From Paraphotobacterium marinum (GTDB taxonomy: Bacteria > Pseudomonadota > Gammaproteobacteria > Enterobacterales > Vibrionaceae), in contig NZ_CP022356.1 of the NCBI RefSeq assembly GCF_002216855.1, positions 1,097,950 through 1,161,949 on the forward strand: DNA of 64,000 bases, given 5' to 3'. The notes under the pieces were generated by a model. The model was given only the letters and a program-made list of their open reading frames with translations, searched no databases and was not told the DNA's origin. How positions within the stretch are numbered: the stretch's first letter is position 1; the number at the start of each line of letters is the position of its first letter. The translations under genes and the position numbers were made by a program. Below are positions 38,048 to 47,137 of this stretch, piece after piece.

Positions 38048-38662
38048 TTAATCATGTTTTGTACTTTTTAAAGACTGGATCATTTGCTTATGCTTAACTT
38101 TCCAATCTTTAAAGCTTGTTTTTTGGTCTTTGCTGTTATGTTCTTGAGCCATCTTTAAATAATCATTTTTTTTATCATAAGGTATAACAACTATACCTTC
38201 AAAATCAGCAACGACAATATCACCTTTATTAACTATTACCCCGCCACAATTAATACTTAAGACATCATCGATTAATTTCTTTCGTTTTCCTGCAACTGGA
38301 ATATTTCCTTTAGCAAAAACACATAATCCCGACTCCTCAATTTCTTTCAAATCGCGAACCAAACCATCGACAACTATACCTTTAATCATCAATTCACTGA
38401 TAAGTTGTGCTACATTGCCACCTATAACTGCATGCTTATTGCTATTTGTCTCGACCATAATAATAGATTGGTCATTTGCCTCATAAATAGCTTTGTGGAC
38501 CATGGAGATATCGTCAGGAGAGCATTTAACAGGAAGTGCAATTCCTGCTACTCTTTTTTTGAAAGGATAGATAGGTTTTATTTGATATGATAATGATTGA
38601 TGCTCTGGTAAAATGTCTGCCCATATAGTAGGACAAATTTTCTCATATTCTTCAAGATTCAA
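38048..38662 (-). CDS. RraA-fold aldolase (HMG/CHA aldolase-like)
   Basis: A 204-residue protein of the RraA/4-hydroxy-4-methyl-2-oxoglutarate aldolase family. The conserved GGNVAQLISELMIKGIVVDG-VRD block (about residues 105-128) holds the Arg and Asp used for pyruvate enolate and Mg2+ binding, and NKGDIVVADFEGIVVIP (about 151-167) closes the site. Members cleave 4-hydroxy-2-oxo acids to pyruvate, or decarboxylate oxaloacetate; RraA itself inhibits RNase E. Here it is the last gene of a three-gene operon with an aconitase-like enzyme and an oxygenase, so an aldolase role is favoured. Confidence 0.78.
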   Translation of the reverse strand: MNLEEYEKICPTIWADILPEHQSLSYQIKPIYPFKKRVAGIALPVKCSPDDISMVHKAIYEANDQSIIMVETNSNKHAVIGGNVAQLISELMIKGIVVDGLVRDLKEIEESGLCVFAKGNIPVAGKRKKLIDDVLSINCGGVIVNKGDIVVADFEGIVVIPYDKKNDYLKMAQEHNSKDQKTSFKDWKVKHKQMIQSLKSTKHD

Positions 38663-38676
38663 GTTCTACACTCCTT

Positions 38677-40635
38677 TTATTCAACATACATCTGTTTCAA
38701 TTTTTCAAACGATGTAATTTTCCCTGCTATAGCACTTGCAACTACTGTTTTAGGACTCGCTAACCATACAGAGCCTGGACCGGAGCGACCTGGAAAATTA
38801 CGATTAATTGAACTAATAGTTACTTCTTCCTTTTTTGTTGAAGAGCCTGGTCCACAATTACAACAAGCACCACACTGAGGATTTAAAAGCTCGATGTTCA
38901 TTTCTTTTAAAATTTTCAGATAACCTTTCTGATCGCAATATTTTTTTACATCTAAAGAGCCAACTTGAAGAAAAAACTTTATTGATTCATGGATATTTAG
39001 TTTTTTTTCTTGAGCCCAAATTAAAACTTCTAGATATTGATCAAAATCAGATCTCTTTCCTGCTGTACAAGAACCACCATAAGCGATATCGATCTTAACT
39101 TCATGTTCAAGTGAATTAAATGCGATTCCATTACTTGGGTCTCCTGGACTAGATAACATTGAATCAATTGTTGAAGCGTCAATGATTAAGCTATCAGAAT
39201 ACTTTGCACCAGCATCAGCTTTCATCCAATCTTCCAATTGAAAATTATAGTTTCTCCTTTCTTTAATAAAATCTATAGTTTTTGTATCTGGTGCAACAAT
39301 ACCGCAAAATCCGCCCATCTCAAGAGCCATATTAGTTAGAGTCGTTCTTTCATCAATTGACATGGATCTTATAACTTCGCCACAAAATTCAATGATTTTT
39401 CCAACAAAGTTTCCATTTTTTATTTTGGGCTCTTTTAAAATAGAGAGAGCCAAATCTTTTGATGAAACATGAGATGCTAATTTACCTTTGACTTCAATTT
39501 TTACAACGTCAGGTATATTATATCGAACAACTCCAGTTACTAATGCATTAGCTAGGTTTGTTGTACCCACGCCAAAGGCTAAGCAACCTAATGCTCCTGA
39601 GTGTGTGGTGTGAGAGTCTGTTCCAACAACCACTTCACCTGGCAAAGCATATTTTTCCGCCATTAAGGAATGGCTAATGCCTTCCGAGCCATCTTCATTG
39701 CTTAATTGACCATGTGAACGTATGTTATATTTTTTTGAAAATTGTGTATGTGCACCTGATAAAGTATCAAATGATTCTATTAAATTATGCTCAATGTGAT
39801 ATTTGCTTCTATGTCGATAACCAAAATGCTCTTCAAAGGCTATAATTTTTTCGGGGTTATATAGAGTCGTCAGTTCAGGGTACTCTTTATGTAGCATTGA
39901 CATAGCCATACCCGTATAGGCTTCATGAATAAATCTCCAGTCAGCCTTTATAAAACCACCAAGTCCGGATTTCAATGGATAAGGTGAGTTTGGCTGGAAT
40001 TCATGATGACGGTATAAAATTTTTTCAGCAAATGTCATAGGTGTATTGGGTAATTCTACCTCAGGTTTATGATGAAGACGATTATCATCACCCTTATATA
40101 CTTTTTTACCCAATCCAAGAAGTCCTTTACTAGTTAAGATTTTCTTTGTAAGAGTATCTCTATCTTTCAATATATCTTCCAAATCAATTGGTTCATTGTT
40201 TTTGATTTTATTCAATAAAGAAAAGTCTGTAGATGTGTAAAGTCCGATATTATCTGCATTTTGTCGATAAATGTATTCAAAACTTTCAGCAATTATTAAG
40301 CGGACGCCTGCATGAAATTCTGCAACTGGACTATGTTCTCTTGAAGAACCTTTTCCATACCTTTTCCCAGCGACAATAACGCTAAACTTTTGTTTAGCAA
40401 TTTCACCAAATTTTATAGGTAAATCTCCTTCGACTTTTAAACCTGTGTGTGGATAATCTTTTAAACGTTCATCAAAATTATACATAATTGGTACAGGTGA
40501 AATTTCATCCGTGGAGATGTTATCTCTTAAATCTGATATATTTTTAAGGGTATACGCTTCCCCATTAAGCTGAGAATAAAGTGAAGCTTTATCCTTTGTT
40601 AAATAGAGAACTTTGTTATTTAAATTGAGTTTCAT
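38677..40635 (-). CDS. Aconitase-superfamily hydro-lyase with swivel domain first
   Basis: A 652-residue protein. The small swivel domain is N-terminal (residues about 30-190; GKRYGKGSSREH at 90-101), followed by the three-domain [4Fe-4S] core (about 215-652). VVGTDSHTTHSG is present. Cluster ligands are C523 (GGSCTAG), C588 and C591 (CGAC, with extra C592 and C594). In most single-chain aconitases the swivel comes last, and in isopropylmalate dehydratase it is a separate chain, so the swivel-first order is unusual (AcnB has it behind a HEAT domain, absent here). It probably moves a hydroxyl on a di- or tricarboxylate; not a housekeeping aconitase by context. Confidence 0.82.
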   Translation of the reverse strand: MKLNLNNKVLYLTKDKASLYSQLNGEAYTLKNISDLRDNISTDEISPVPIMYNFDERLKDYPHTGLKVEGDLPIKFGEIAKQKFSVIVAGKRYGKGSSREHSPVAEFHAGVRLIIAESFEYIYRQNADNIGLYTSTDFSLLNKIKNNEPIDLEDILKDRDTLTKKILTSKGLLGLGKKVYKGDDNRLHHKPEVELPNTPMTFAEKILYRHHEFQPNSPYPLKSGLGGFIKADWRFIHEAYTGMAMSMLHKEYPELTTLYNPEKIIAFEEHFGYRHRSKYHIEHNLIESFDTLSGAHTQFSKKYNIRSHGQLSNEDGSEGISHSLMAEKYALPGEVVVGTDSHTTHSGALGCLAFGVGTTNLANALVTGVVRYNIPDVVKIEVKGKLASHVSSKDLALSILKEPKIKNGNFVGKIIEFCGEVIRSMSIDERTTLTNMALEMGGFCGIVAPDTKTIDFIKERRNYNFQLEDWMKADAGAKYSDSLIIDASTIDSMLSSPGDPSNGIAFNSLEHEVKIDIAYGGSCTAGKRSDFDQYLEVLIWAQEKKLNIHESIKFFLQVGSLDVKKYCDQKGYLKILKEMNIELLNPQCGACCNCGPGSSTKKEEVTISSINRNFPGRSGPGSVWLASPKTVVASAIAGKITSFEKLKQMYVE

Positions 40636-40652
40636 AATATTAATTTATTCCT

Positions 40653-41672
40653 TTAATCATTAACACAGCCGAACTTATCAATAACATATCTATTTGAAAA
40701 CTTTTTAGCTGTTTGCATGGACTCAAAACTATAAGTTTTAAGTAACCATCTTTTTTTTGCTTCCAATGGGTTATTAATTTCCATATGTGTTCTTGAATGA
40801 AGACCCTGTTGGTTAGCAAATACAAATAGATCTCCTTTTAAAAGTCTATGGTACTGTTTTTCAGCTCTAGAAAGCGCTCTTATAAATGCTATGAAAGCAT
40901 CTTTCACAATTGGATCATTTGTTTTTCCTACACTAGTCCAACCATCACGGTATCGGATACAATGACTTTCCTCAATAAGTGGGTGTTGTTTTGACTGTAC
41001 TAAATTTTTTGTGGTTTGCTTAGAGTGAATATCAAATTCAGTATAAAATAATGGCTGACGAAGGATTTCTTCCTCTTCTGAGGTTAAATGTTTTAAAATA
41101 TCTCTACCATCTATAAAGGATGTAAAAATCAACTCTTTTTCAGGACAGTTTATGCCTAATAAAGTTGTGAAGTCGGCCCTCACATCATGAGCAGTTCGAT
41201 CATTGTGAAGAGCTAATTCTGTATCACCAAACTGACTATCATGTCCGTTAAATTGATTCCATGAAAAAACATCAGCAAAAAAACTCCCATCAAACCTATT
41301 ATTGTAGCTTAGCAAAGGGTTATCTAGTAATTTTGAGAAAACCGAAAGAAGACTTTCACCAATGAATGTATTTTTATTATTTAGTTTTTGTTGATAGGGA
41401 TTATTATGATCTGTCAATTTAAAATCTAAATCAATCGGACAGTTTTTAAGAACATGAGCGGCTTGTCCTTTTGCTCTATCTTCAATAATATTTTGACAAG
41501 TTTCTTTAAAGAAATAAGGAATTTTTTCCTGTTCAATGAGGTTATTGATTTGATTTTCAAAGGACAAATAATTCAAATAAGGGTTTGCAGTGACACTTGA
41601 TAAAACATCGAATAATTCAATTTTTTCTTGTTCTGATAAAACTTTGATATAATCCATCTTCTTATAATCCAT
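40653..41672 (-). CDS. Fe(II)/2-oxoglutarate oxygenase, AsnO/clavaminate synthase-like (TauD/TfdA fold)
   Basis: A 339-residue oxygenase. Iron ligands are H156 and D158 (ALHNDRTAHD) and the distal H292 (GLHSRT), with R308 in KRWLLKTYSF as the likely 2OG anchor. The block HNDRTAHDVRADFTTLLGINCP resembles asparagine oxygenase and clavaminate synthase (HTE.AfH...PdyV.L.c.R). Such enzymes hydroxylate free or carrier-bound amino acids. It is the first gene of an operon with an aconitase-like enzyme (17 bases on) and an RraA-type aldolase, and is divergent from a LysR gene. The substrate is unknown. Confidence 0.8.
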   Translation of the reverse strand: MDYKKMDYIKVLSEQEKIELFDVLSSVTANPYLNYLSFENQINNLIEQEKIPYFFKETCQNIIEDRAKGQAAHVLKNCPIDLDFKLTDHNNPYQQKLNNKNTFIGESLLSVFSKLLDNPLLSYNNRFDGSFFADVFSWNQFNGHDSQFGDTELALHNDRTAHDVRADFTTLLGINCPEKELIFTSFIDGRDILKHLTSEEEEILRQPLFYTEFDIHSKQTTKNLVQSKQHPLIEESHCIRYRDGWTSVGKTNDPIVKDAFIAFIRALSRAEKQYHRLLKGDLFVFANQQGLHSRTHMEINNPLEAKKRWLLKTYSFESMQTAKKFSNRYVIDKFGCVND

Positions 41673-41803
41673 CTAATGATTTTAGTCATAAGATCATCAT
41701 ATTAAATTCCACAATTATTTCAATAAGATTCATATAAACATATTGTTTTTATTGAGAAACAATTTATATTAAATAATACTAATTGTATTTTATGGGAGTG
41801 TAT

Positions 41804-42703
41804 GTGCAATATTATCTTTTTTTTAAAGCAATGCTTTCTTTTCATATGGTTGTAAAACACAGAAGCTTTACTCAAGCAGCTCAAAAACTCCAAACATCAA
41901 AATCTTCGATAAGTAAAGATGTGGTTTGGTTAGAGAATGAACTTGGTGTGAAACTATTGTTTAGAACAACTAGACAGGTTAATCCTACAAAAGTTGGGCT
42001 CGAGTTTTTTCAGTTTTGTGAGAAAATTTTATTAGAAGCATCGAATGCTAAATCAATGACAAGTAGATTTCAATCTGAACCATTTGGTAAAATTAGAATT
42101 TCTGCTCCCTATACTTTTGGTAGTCATAAACTATTACCTATTTTACAAGATTTCTTAAAACAATATCCCAAAATGGAATTAGATTTTTATTTAAATACTG
42201 AAAATCAGGAACATGCATTATCAAAAGATGAAATTGATGTGTCGATCATTATTGCCCGAACTCCACCAGAAAATTTTGCCGCAACAAAGTTAATGGATAT
42301 TAGCTGGAAATTTTGTGCTTCTCCTCAGTATTTAATATCACACCCTGAAATAACTCACCCCAAAGATATTCAGAATCATCAATGTTTAACATATAGGCAT
42401 AGGCATACAGAGCAGTATATTTTAAAATTACAATCCATTAATGGTGAAGAGTTTAATGCTAATATTAATAGTCGAATTGTTTGTAATTCATCTGAGGTTT
42501 TAATTAAATGCGCAGTAGATGATTTTGGACTGGCATATTTACCAGAATATTTAATTAGTGAGCAATTAAAAACGAATAAACTTGTCACTATATTAGACTC
42601 TTGGTTTTTAGAAAAAGAAATAGCTTATGCTATTTATAAACCAAATCTTTTTCTTTTGCCTAAAGTGAAAATGTTACTTAAAAATTTGAAGACAAATTTT
42701 TAA
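41804..42703 (+). CDS. LysR-family regulator divergent from the oxygenase operon
   Basis: A 299-residue LysR protein. The winged helix-turn-helix is residues about 5-62 (FKAMLSFHMVVKHRSFTQAAQKL, SKSSISKDVVWLENELGVKLL); the effector domain follows. The start is placed at GTG 41804 because GGGAG (41794-41798) lies 5 bases before it; a longer frame from TTG 41783 has no such site. Divergent placement, with about 130 bases between starts, is the classic arrangement for a LysR protein controlling the neighbouring operon, here the oxygenase, aconitase-like and RraA genes. The inducer is unknown. Confidence 0.87.
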   Translation: MQYYLFFKAMLSFHMVVKHRSFTQAAQKLQTSKSSISKDVVWLENELGVKLLFRTTRQVNPTKVGLEFFQFCEKILLEASNAKSMTSRFQSEPFGKIRISAPYTFGSHKLLPILQDFLKQYPKMELDFYLNTENQEHALSKDEIDVSIIIARTPPENFAATKLMDISWKFCASPQYLISHPEITHPKDIQNHQCLTYRHRHTEQYILKLQSINGEEFNANINSRIVCNSSEVLIKCAVDDFGLAYLPEYLISEQLKTNKLVTILDSWFLEKEIAYAIYKPNLFLLPKVKMLLKNLKTNF

Positions 42704-42709
42704 TAAATA

Positions 42710-43375
42710 TCATTTAGTAGTGAGAATATCATTAAGCCATTTACCTATGAGACTTATTTGCTCTGGACATACTGAATGTTCCATATTAAAAACTTTAAAT
42801 TCAGGCTCAAAACCTTCTTTATTGAATTCATGCATTGCTTCTTCACCCAATTGCAGAGGAACAATAGGATCACGATTACCATGCATGATAAGTATGGGAG
42901 TGGTCTTATTAACATGTGTATCATGTTGCAAGTGTGCAGTAGGATAATAGGTGGAAAGGCCCATTAAACCACCAAGCTTCTTAGAATAATTAGAAAAAGT
43001 TTCATATACAACGGCACCGCCCTGAGAAAAACCTGCAAGAATAATACGCTCACTTGGTATTCCTTTTTCAATTTCTCTGTCAATTAAAGTACATATTTTA
43101 TCCGCAGAGATCAAAAGTTGTTCTTCGTTAATATTCTTCATAGCAGAGAAGTCTAAAATATCATACCATGCTGGCATGACAACACCGCCATTAATAGTAA
43201 CTGGGATAGAGGGGGAGTGAGGAAAAATGAAACGAATACCAATAGAGCTCGGAAGATTTAATTCAGGAACGATTGGTTCGAAATCATGACCATTTGCACC
43301 AAGTCCATGAAGCCAGATTATACTTGCTGTTATATTACTTCCTATCTCAATTTCTTGTGTATTTAATACTGTCAT
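42710..43375 (-). CDS. Alpha/beta-hydrolase carboxylesterase (acyl-protein thioesterase family)
   Basis: A 221-residue serine hydrolase. WLHGLGANGHDFEPIVPEL begins the fold. The nucleophile is S117 in AGFSQGG; the acid is the Asp in HGNRDPIVP (about residue 172), and the His is in MEHSVCPEQ (about 203). It belongs to the phospholipase/carboxylesterase family of bacterial esterases that hydrolyse short acyl esters, with homologues shown in Francisella and Pseudomonas. The trailing end nearly touches the LysR gene end (6 bases), so the two converge. Confidence 0.9.
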   Translation of the reverse strand: MTVLNTQEIEIGSNITASIIWLHGLGANGHDFEPIVPELNLPSSIGIRFIFPHSPSIPVTINGGVVMPAWYDILDFSAMKNINEEQLLISADKICTLIDREIEKGIPSERIILAGFSQGGAVVYETFSNYSKKLGGLMGLSTYYPTAHLQHDTHVNKTTPILIMHGNRDPIVPLQLGEEAMHEFNKEGFEPEFKVFNMEHSVCPEQISLIGKWLNDILTTK

Positions 43376-43524
43376 ATTTGCGCTTAACTGATTACAAAGA
43401 TTTTTATCATAACATAGGATAGTTTGAAGGCATTAATTTATTTTGATTTTTTAATTAATGTATGAATCTCTCAAACGAGGTATACTAATTATAACGATGT
43501 CATTAAATATTCTTAAGGTGCTTA

Positions 43525-44412
43525 GTGGATTTAATTCAATGTATAGAAACATATGTCCAAGTTGTTCAAGAAGGAAGTTTTAATGCTGCAGCAAGAAAAT
43601 TAAAAACTACAAGCTCTGCTGTAAGTAAGAGAATACAATGGTTAGAAGATAAAATAGGTATACAATTACTTAAAAGGACAACGCGTTCTTTAAGTATCAC
43701 TGAAGCTGGTTCTTTATTTTATGATAGATCGATAAAACAATTAGATTCATTGCAGCTTTTATTTGATGAAACACGTTCTATGAATGATACCCCTATGGGT
43801 AAGTTGAGAATTGGGGCATCAGCTGTTATTGGTTCAAAATTTATTGTTCGTTATGTTAAACAATTTATCCAAAACTATCCAAAAGTAAGATTGCAATTAA
43901 TCACAACCCCATCATGGAAATTACCAGAAGTTAGTTATGATATTTTTATTTCAAGAGAACATGAGCAACTTAACTCGCTAAGCTTAAAAGCAACTCCACT
44001 TTTTGAATATAGTGCAAAATTTTATGCCTCACAAAAATATATTGATCAATATGGTGAGCCCAGCTCTTTCGAGGATCTTGTGAATCATAATGTTTTAATT
44101 TGTGGTGAAGGCTCTACTCGGGATATTACTGATATAAATGGAAAAACTATTACTGTGTCAGGCAACTTTTCATCAACTAATGCAGAATCTCTTTTATATT
44201 GTGCAAGAGATGGAGTCGGTATTATTTTTGCTAGTAACATAGGCGTTCAAAGTGATTTAAAAAAAGGTATGCTTTTGCCTATTTTAAAACACGTAACTGT
44301 AGATCGTTCTCAAGTATTTGCCTATTATCCAAAACTTGAATTCGAGCATCAATTATCGAGGCTTTTTTTAAATTACTTAAAAAAACAAATTGCTCTAGAA
44401 AACAGTTTTTAA
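43525..44412 (+). CDS. LysR-family transcriptional regulator
   Basis: A 295-residue LysR regulator. The DNA-binding domain is residues about 1-60 (MDLIQCIETYVQVVQEGSFNAAARKLKTTSSAVSKRIQWLE) and an effector domain of about 200 residues follows. It begins with GTG; AAGG at 43515-43518 is spaced 6 bases ahead. It is divergent from the esterase gene with 149 bases between, and so may control it, but this is inference. The general type is the same as the regulator at 1327-2208. Confidence 0.88.
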   Translation: MDLIQCIETYVQVVQEGSFNAAARKLKTTSSAVSKRIQWLEDKIGIQLLKRTTRSLSITEAGSLFYDRSIKQLDSLQLLFDETRSMNDTPMGKLRIGASAVIGSKFIVRYVKQFIQNYPKVRLQLITTPSWKLPEVSYDIFISREHEQLNSLSLKATPLFEYSAKFYASQKYIDQYGEPSSFEDLVNHNVLICGEGSTRDITDINGKTITVSGNFSSTNAESLLYCARDGVGIIFASNIGVQSDLKKGMLLPILKHVTVDRSQVFAYYPKLEFEHQLSRLFLNYLKKQIALENSF

Positions 44413-44568
44413 TTAGTAAAACTCTTATGTTTTGAGAAAAATAGTTTCATTAATTTTGCAGCTTTTTTGATTTTCACTTAAAAATGAGGAAATACTGAAA
44501 AAATATTGAAAAAATGTTAAAATAATATAAATATAATTCAATCAGTTACTTATATTTATGTAACTGTT

Positions 44569-45024
44569 ATGCTTGAGACAAATATTATGAGTGTAAAGTT
44601 AGATTCTGTTTTAAAAAGTGACTCACATTTGCTAGGTTATTTTCCTAATAGTTATATCCTTCTCATGAAGGAAAAGATTGGGCCATGGGTAGTGCTTGTT
44701 CCAAGACAACAAGAAAATCTAACAGAATGGTATGAACTAACTGAATCACAACAAAACTCTTTGAATAAAGAAATTAATTGTATTTCTCATTGCCTAAAAA
44801 ATGAATTTTCAACTGATAAATTAAATATTAGTATTATAGGCAATATAGTGTCACAACTTCATATCCATATTGTCAGCCGACAAAAAAACGACTATATTTG
44901 GCCAAAACCTATTTGGGGAAATACAAAAAATGTTCAATTTTCAACTAGTGAAATTATGCCCATAAAAAATAAAATTGTTAATTATTTAACAAAAAATTTT
45001 GTTAGCTTTAAAACAACCAAATGA
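44569..45024 (+). CDS. HIT-family protein
   Basis: A 151-residue protein of the histidine-triad superfamily. The signature is QLHIHIVSR (H98 and H100), with the fold start around YILLMKEKIGPWVVLVPRQ. The third motif position is V-S-R rather than a His/Gln, so this resembles the HIT subgroup with H-x-H-x-x. HIT proteins hydrolyse or transfer nucleotides from nucleoside phosphates. An alternative ATG at 44587 (MSVKLDS) would shorten it by six residues; neither has a clear ribosome-binding site. Confidence 0.82.
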   Translation: MLETNIMSVKLDSVLKSDSHLLGYFPNSYILLMKEKIGPWVVLVPRQQENLTEWYELTESQQNSLNKEINCISHCLKNEFSTDKLNISIIGNIVSQLHIHIVSRQKNDYIWPKPIWGNTKNVQFSTSEIMPIKNKIVNYLTKNFVSFKTTK

Positions 45025-45413
45025 AAATTAGCAACTTAATCGTTATTAATTTTTCTGTTTGCTTTATGTTTTAAATTAATTTATTTTTGTTTTGTAGTTT
45101 CAACTATTAAGTTTTAAATCCTTAAACATAGATACAAAAAAAATTTTTTAAATCATTTTAAATCAGATCCATATTTAGCTGTACTTTTCAACTCAACCAC
45201 TTGTGACTGTAGATAAAAATAAATTTCATTTTTATAAATTTTTCTGGATATTACAAATATTAGGGGTCCAACGAATTATTATTCTATTCAACACTCAATT
45301 CATTCCTTTCATAAATTTTGAGTAGCCATAAAAACGAATGCTGGATATTTTAATAAAATATTAATGCATAAAAGAAACATGTATCAAAACATAAAAATTT
45401 ATAGGTTTAAGTT
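45025..45413. other. Gene-free AT-rich spacer
   Basis: No gene, strong hairpin or repeat is seen. The right end is the promoter region of the small secreted protein and metalloprotease pair. Confidence 0.6.
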
Positions 45414-45764
45414 ATGAAAAAAATCAAATTATTATTTGTATTAATTGTTTTTATATCATCCACGGTTATATTAGCATCGGTTCCAAATAATTCAAAATAT
45501 CCGGGAACTTCTAATAATTCCAAGTTACAGAGAAACTCTGATTATGGTTGTGGATATATAACTAAACTAGATTACCGTAATAATGGTGGGTTATATTTTA
45601 AAGGTGTAATGGATAACCCTAAGCAATCAAATGATAGCTTTTGGGCTGACGATCAAACAGTTATAGATTTAGTTAAAATTGCTTATTTAACAAAAGCTAG
45701 AGCATGCTTTGGATATTATAATTACTCTGATTATTGGTATGTACAAGGAATAACAGTGGAGTAA
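45414..45764 (+). CDS. Small secreted protein of unknown function, partner of the metalloprotease
   Basis: A 116-residue exported protein. The signal peptide MKKIKLLFVLIVFISSTVILA is followed by a polar linker rich in Ser/Asn/Lys (about 22-42) and a compact domain with two Cys (GCGYI, about residue 46; ARACFGYY, about 98) that may form a disulfide. Aromatic residues are frequent (YYNYSDYWYVQG). No family is recognised. The stop is 3 bases before the metalloprotease start, so the two are co-expressed; a secreted inhibitor, chaperone or cofactor of the protease is a possibility only from context. Confidence 0.72.
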   Translation: MKKIKLLFVLIVFISSTVILASVPNNSKYPGTSNNSKLQRNSDYGCGYITKLDYRNNGGLYFKGVMDNPKQSNDSFWADDQTVIDLVKIAYLTKARACFGYYNYSDYWYVQGITVE

Positions 45765-45767
45765 TAA

Positions 45768-46646
45768 ATGTTAACAATCAGATTTGCTTGTTTAATTTTC
45801 TTTTTAATCTTTGTTGATAACATAAATACAGCTTCGGCTTTTGATATTAAAGGAGAGCTAACAGCTACTGCTTTTATGCCAAGAGACTTTGGAAATCCAT
45901 TTAATGGGTTATTCCAAGCGAGTAGAACATACACTCAATCTGAAATTCGTGTTTATGTAAGAGATCGAAATTTAACAATTAACTTTCACGGATCGCCGTA
46001 TACTTTAAATATAAGGAGTTTCTTGAATGACTCAATTTTCCCACGATGGTTATCATTTGTTAAATTTGTCATTGTTGATTCAATTGATGATGCCGATATT
46101 GTTGTACGAGTTATTCCAGCACCTACTAGCGGATTTGGAGCTGGTGGAATGGCCGCATCATATCCTAGGGGCTATCCTGAAGTTGCTGGGACAAGTTCAT
46201 CTCATGGGGTTATTGAAATTCATCCAGAACAGATTGAGCAAAGTTTAAATAACTTAAATGAGGTGGATTTAAGTTTTATTTATTATCAAAATGATGCCGA
46301 TTTGGTAAGAATGACTATGGTGTATGTCTTGACCCATGAGTTGGGACATACTCTAGGTTTTTTACATAGCGAAAAAGCTAATTCAGGTTGTGATAGTTCA
46401 CCTAGTTTAACAACACAAGCCCCGCTGATGACAGGGAATATGATGAATTTTTTTAGAATTCAATATCATTTAAATGGTCAAATACCAGTTCATATAGACC
46501 AGATTAAACCGTCAGAAAAAGAGTTGAGAGCTTTTCGTAATGTTAATGATAATTTAAATGAGCAAGACATTTCGCCTATTTGCTCGCCTCTAAGAACCAC
46601 AGAACTACATTTTGTATCTGTTATGTATGCTCTATCTTTGTTTTAG
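45768..46646 (+). CDS. Secreted metzincin-type zinc metalloprotease
   Basis: A 292-residue exported protein with a signal peptide ending near residue 24 (NTASA). The zinc motif is H190-ELGHTLGF-LH200 (HExxHxxGxxH), and a Met-turn candidate (PLMTGNMMN, M221-M226) follows about 21 residues later. The three His and the Glu base are intact. Matrixin/archaemetzincin-like fold is indicated. No cysteine-switch propeptide is seen; the mature N-terminal domain (about 25-120) may be a shielding region. It probably acts outside the cell or in the periplasm. It is paired with the small secreted protein upstream. Confidence 0.82.
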   Translation: MLTIRFACLIFFLIFVDNINTASAFDIKGELTATAFMPRDFGNPFNGLFQASRTYTQSEIRVYVRDRNLTINFHGSPYTLNIRSFLNDSIFPRWLSFVKFVIVDSIDDADIVVRVIPAPTSGFGAGGMAASYPRGYPEVAGTSSSHGVIEIHPEQIEQSLNNLNEVDLSFIYYQNDADLVRMTMVYVLTHELGHTLGFLHSEKANSGCDSSPSLTTQAPLMTGNMMNFFRIQYHLNGQIPVHIDQIKPSEKELRAFRNVNDNLNEQDISPICSPLRTTELHFVSVMYALSLF

Positions 46647-47137
46647 TTTAATTATAGAGTTCTTGTTATGTTCTGGATATTCTCATATTGGTTGTGACGT
46701 ATATATGATATGGTTAATTCTAATGTGGTTTTTAATTTATATCAATCAACTTGTGGCGTAAATATCAACTAATTGATGTCAGTACTTCTTTATTACCATG
46801 CACCTAATACTCTTAAGCTAACTATATAATTGTTAGCTTAAGAGTGTTTTTCCAAACTTATACTTTAAATAGAGTATTTATGTCCTTTAGTTAATAGAAA
46901 CTCAAATAAAAAAAATTATGATTTTTATACTTGGAATGTTTTAAAATCATGACATAGAATAATCTTTGTTTTAAAGCCATTAGTTTGATTTGAAATGAAT
47001 AATTATTCCAATTATCATTAAATTTATTCACACTACGTATAAGCAATAGTCATAATCAGTTTACTTAGGGTATATTTTTTAAGCTTAATGCAAAAGCTAT
47101 ATGTTTTTTAAAATTAATCAAAGGAGTAAACGTAAAT
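46647..47137. other. Gene-free spacer containing a strong hairpin
   Basis: No gene is seen. Two imperfect direct copies of TTGTGRCGTAWATAT lie around 46694 and 46750. A strong hairpin (listed separately) sits about 160 bases past the metalloprotease stop. Confidence 0.55.
46809..46851 (+). terminator. Strong hairpin terminator, distant from the gene upstream
   Basis: A perfect 14-bp stem (ACTCTTAAGCTAAC / GTTAGCTTAAGAGT, 9-base loop) followed by GTTTTT. It may end the protease mRNA or a short RNA encoded in the spacer. Confidence 0.75.
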
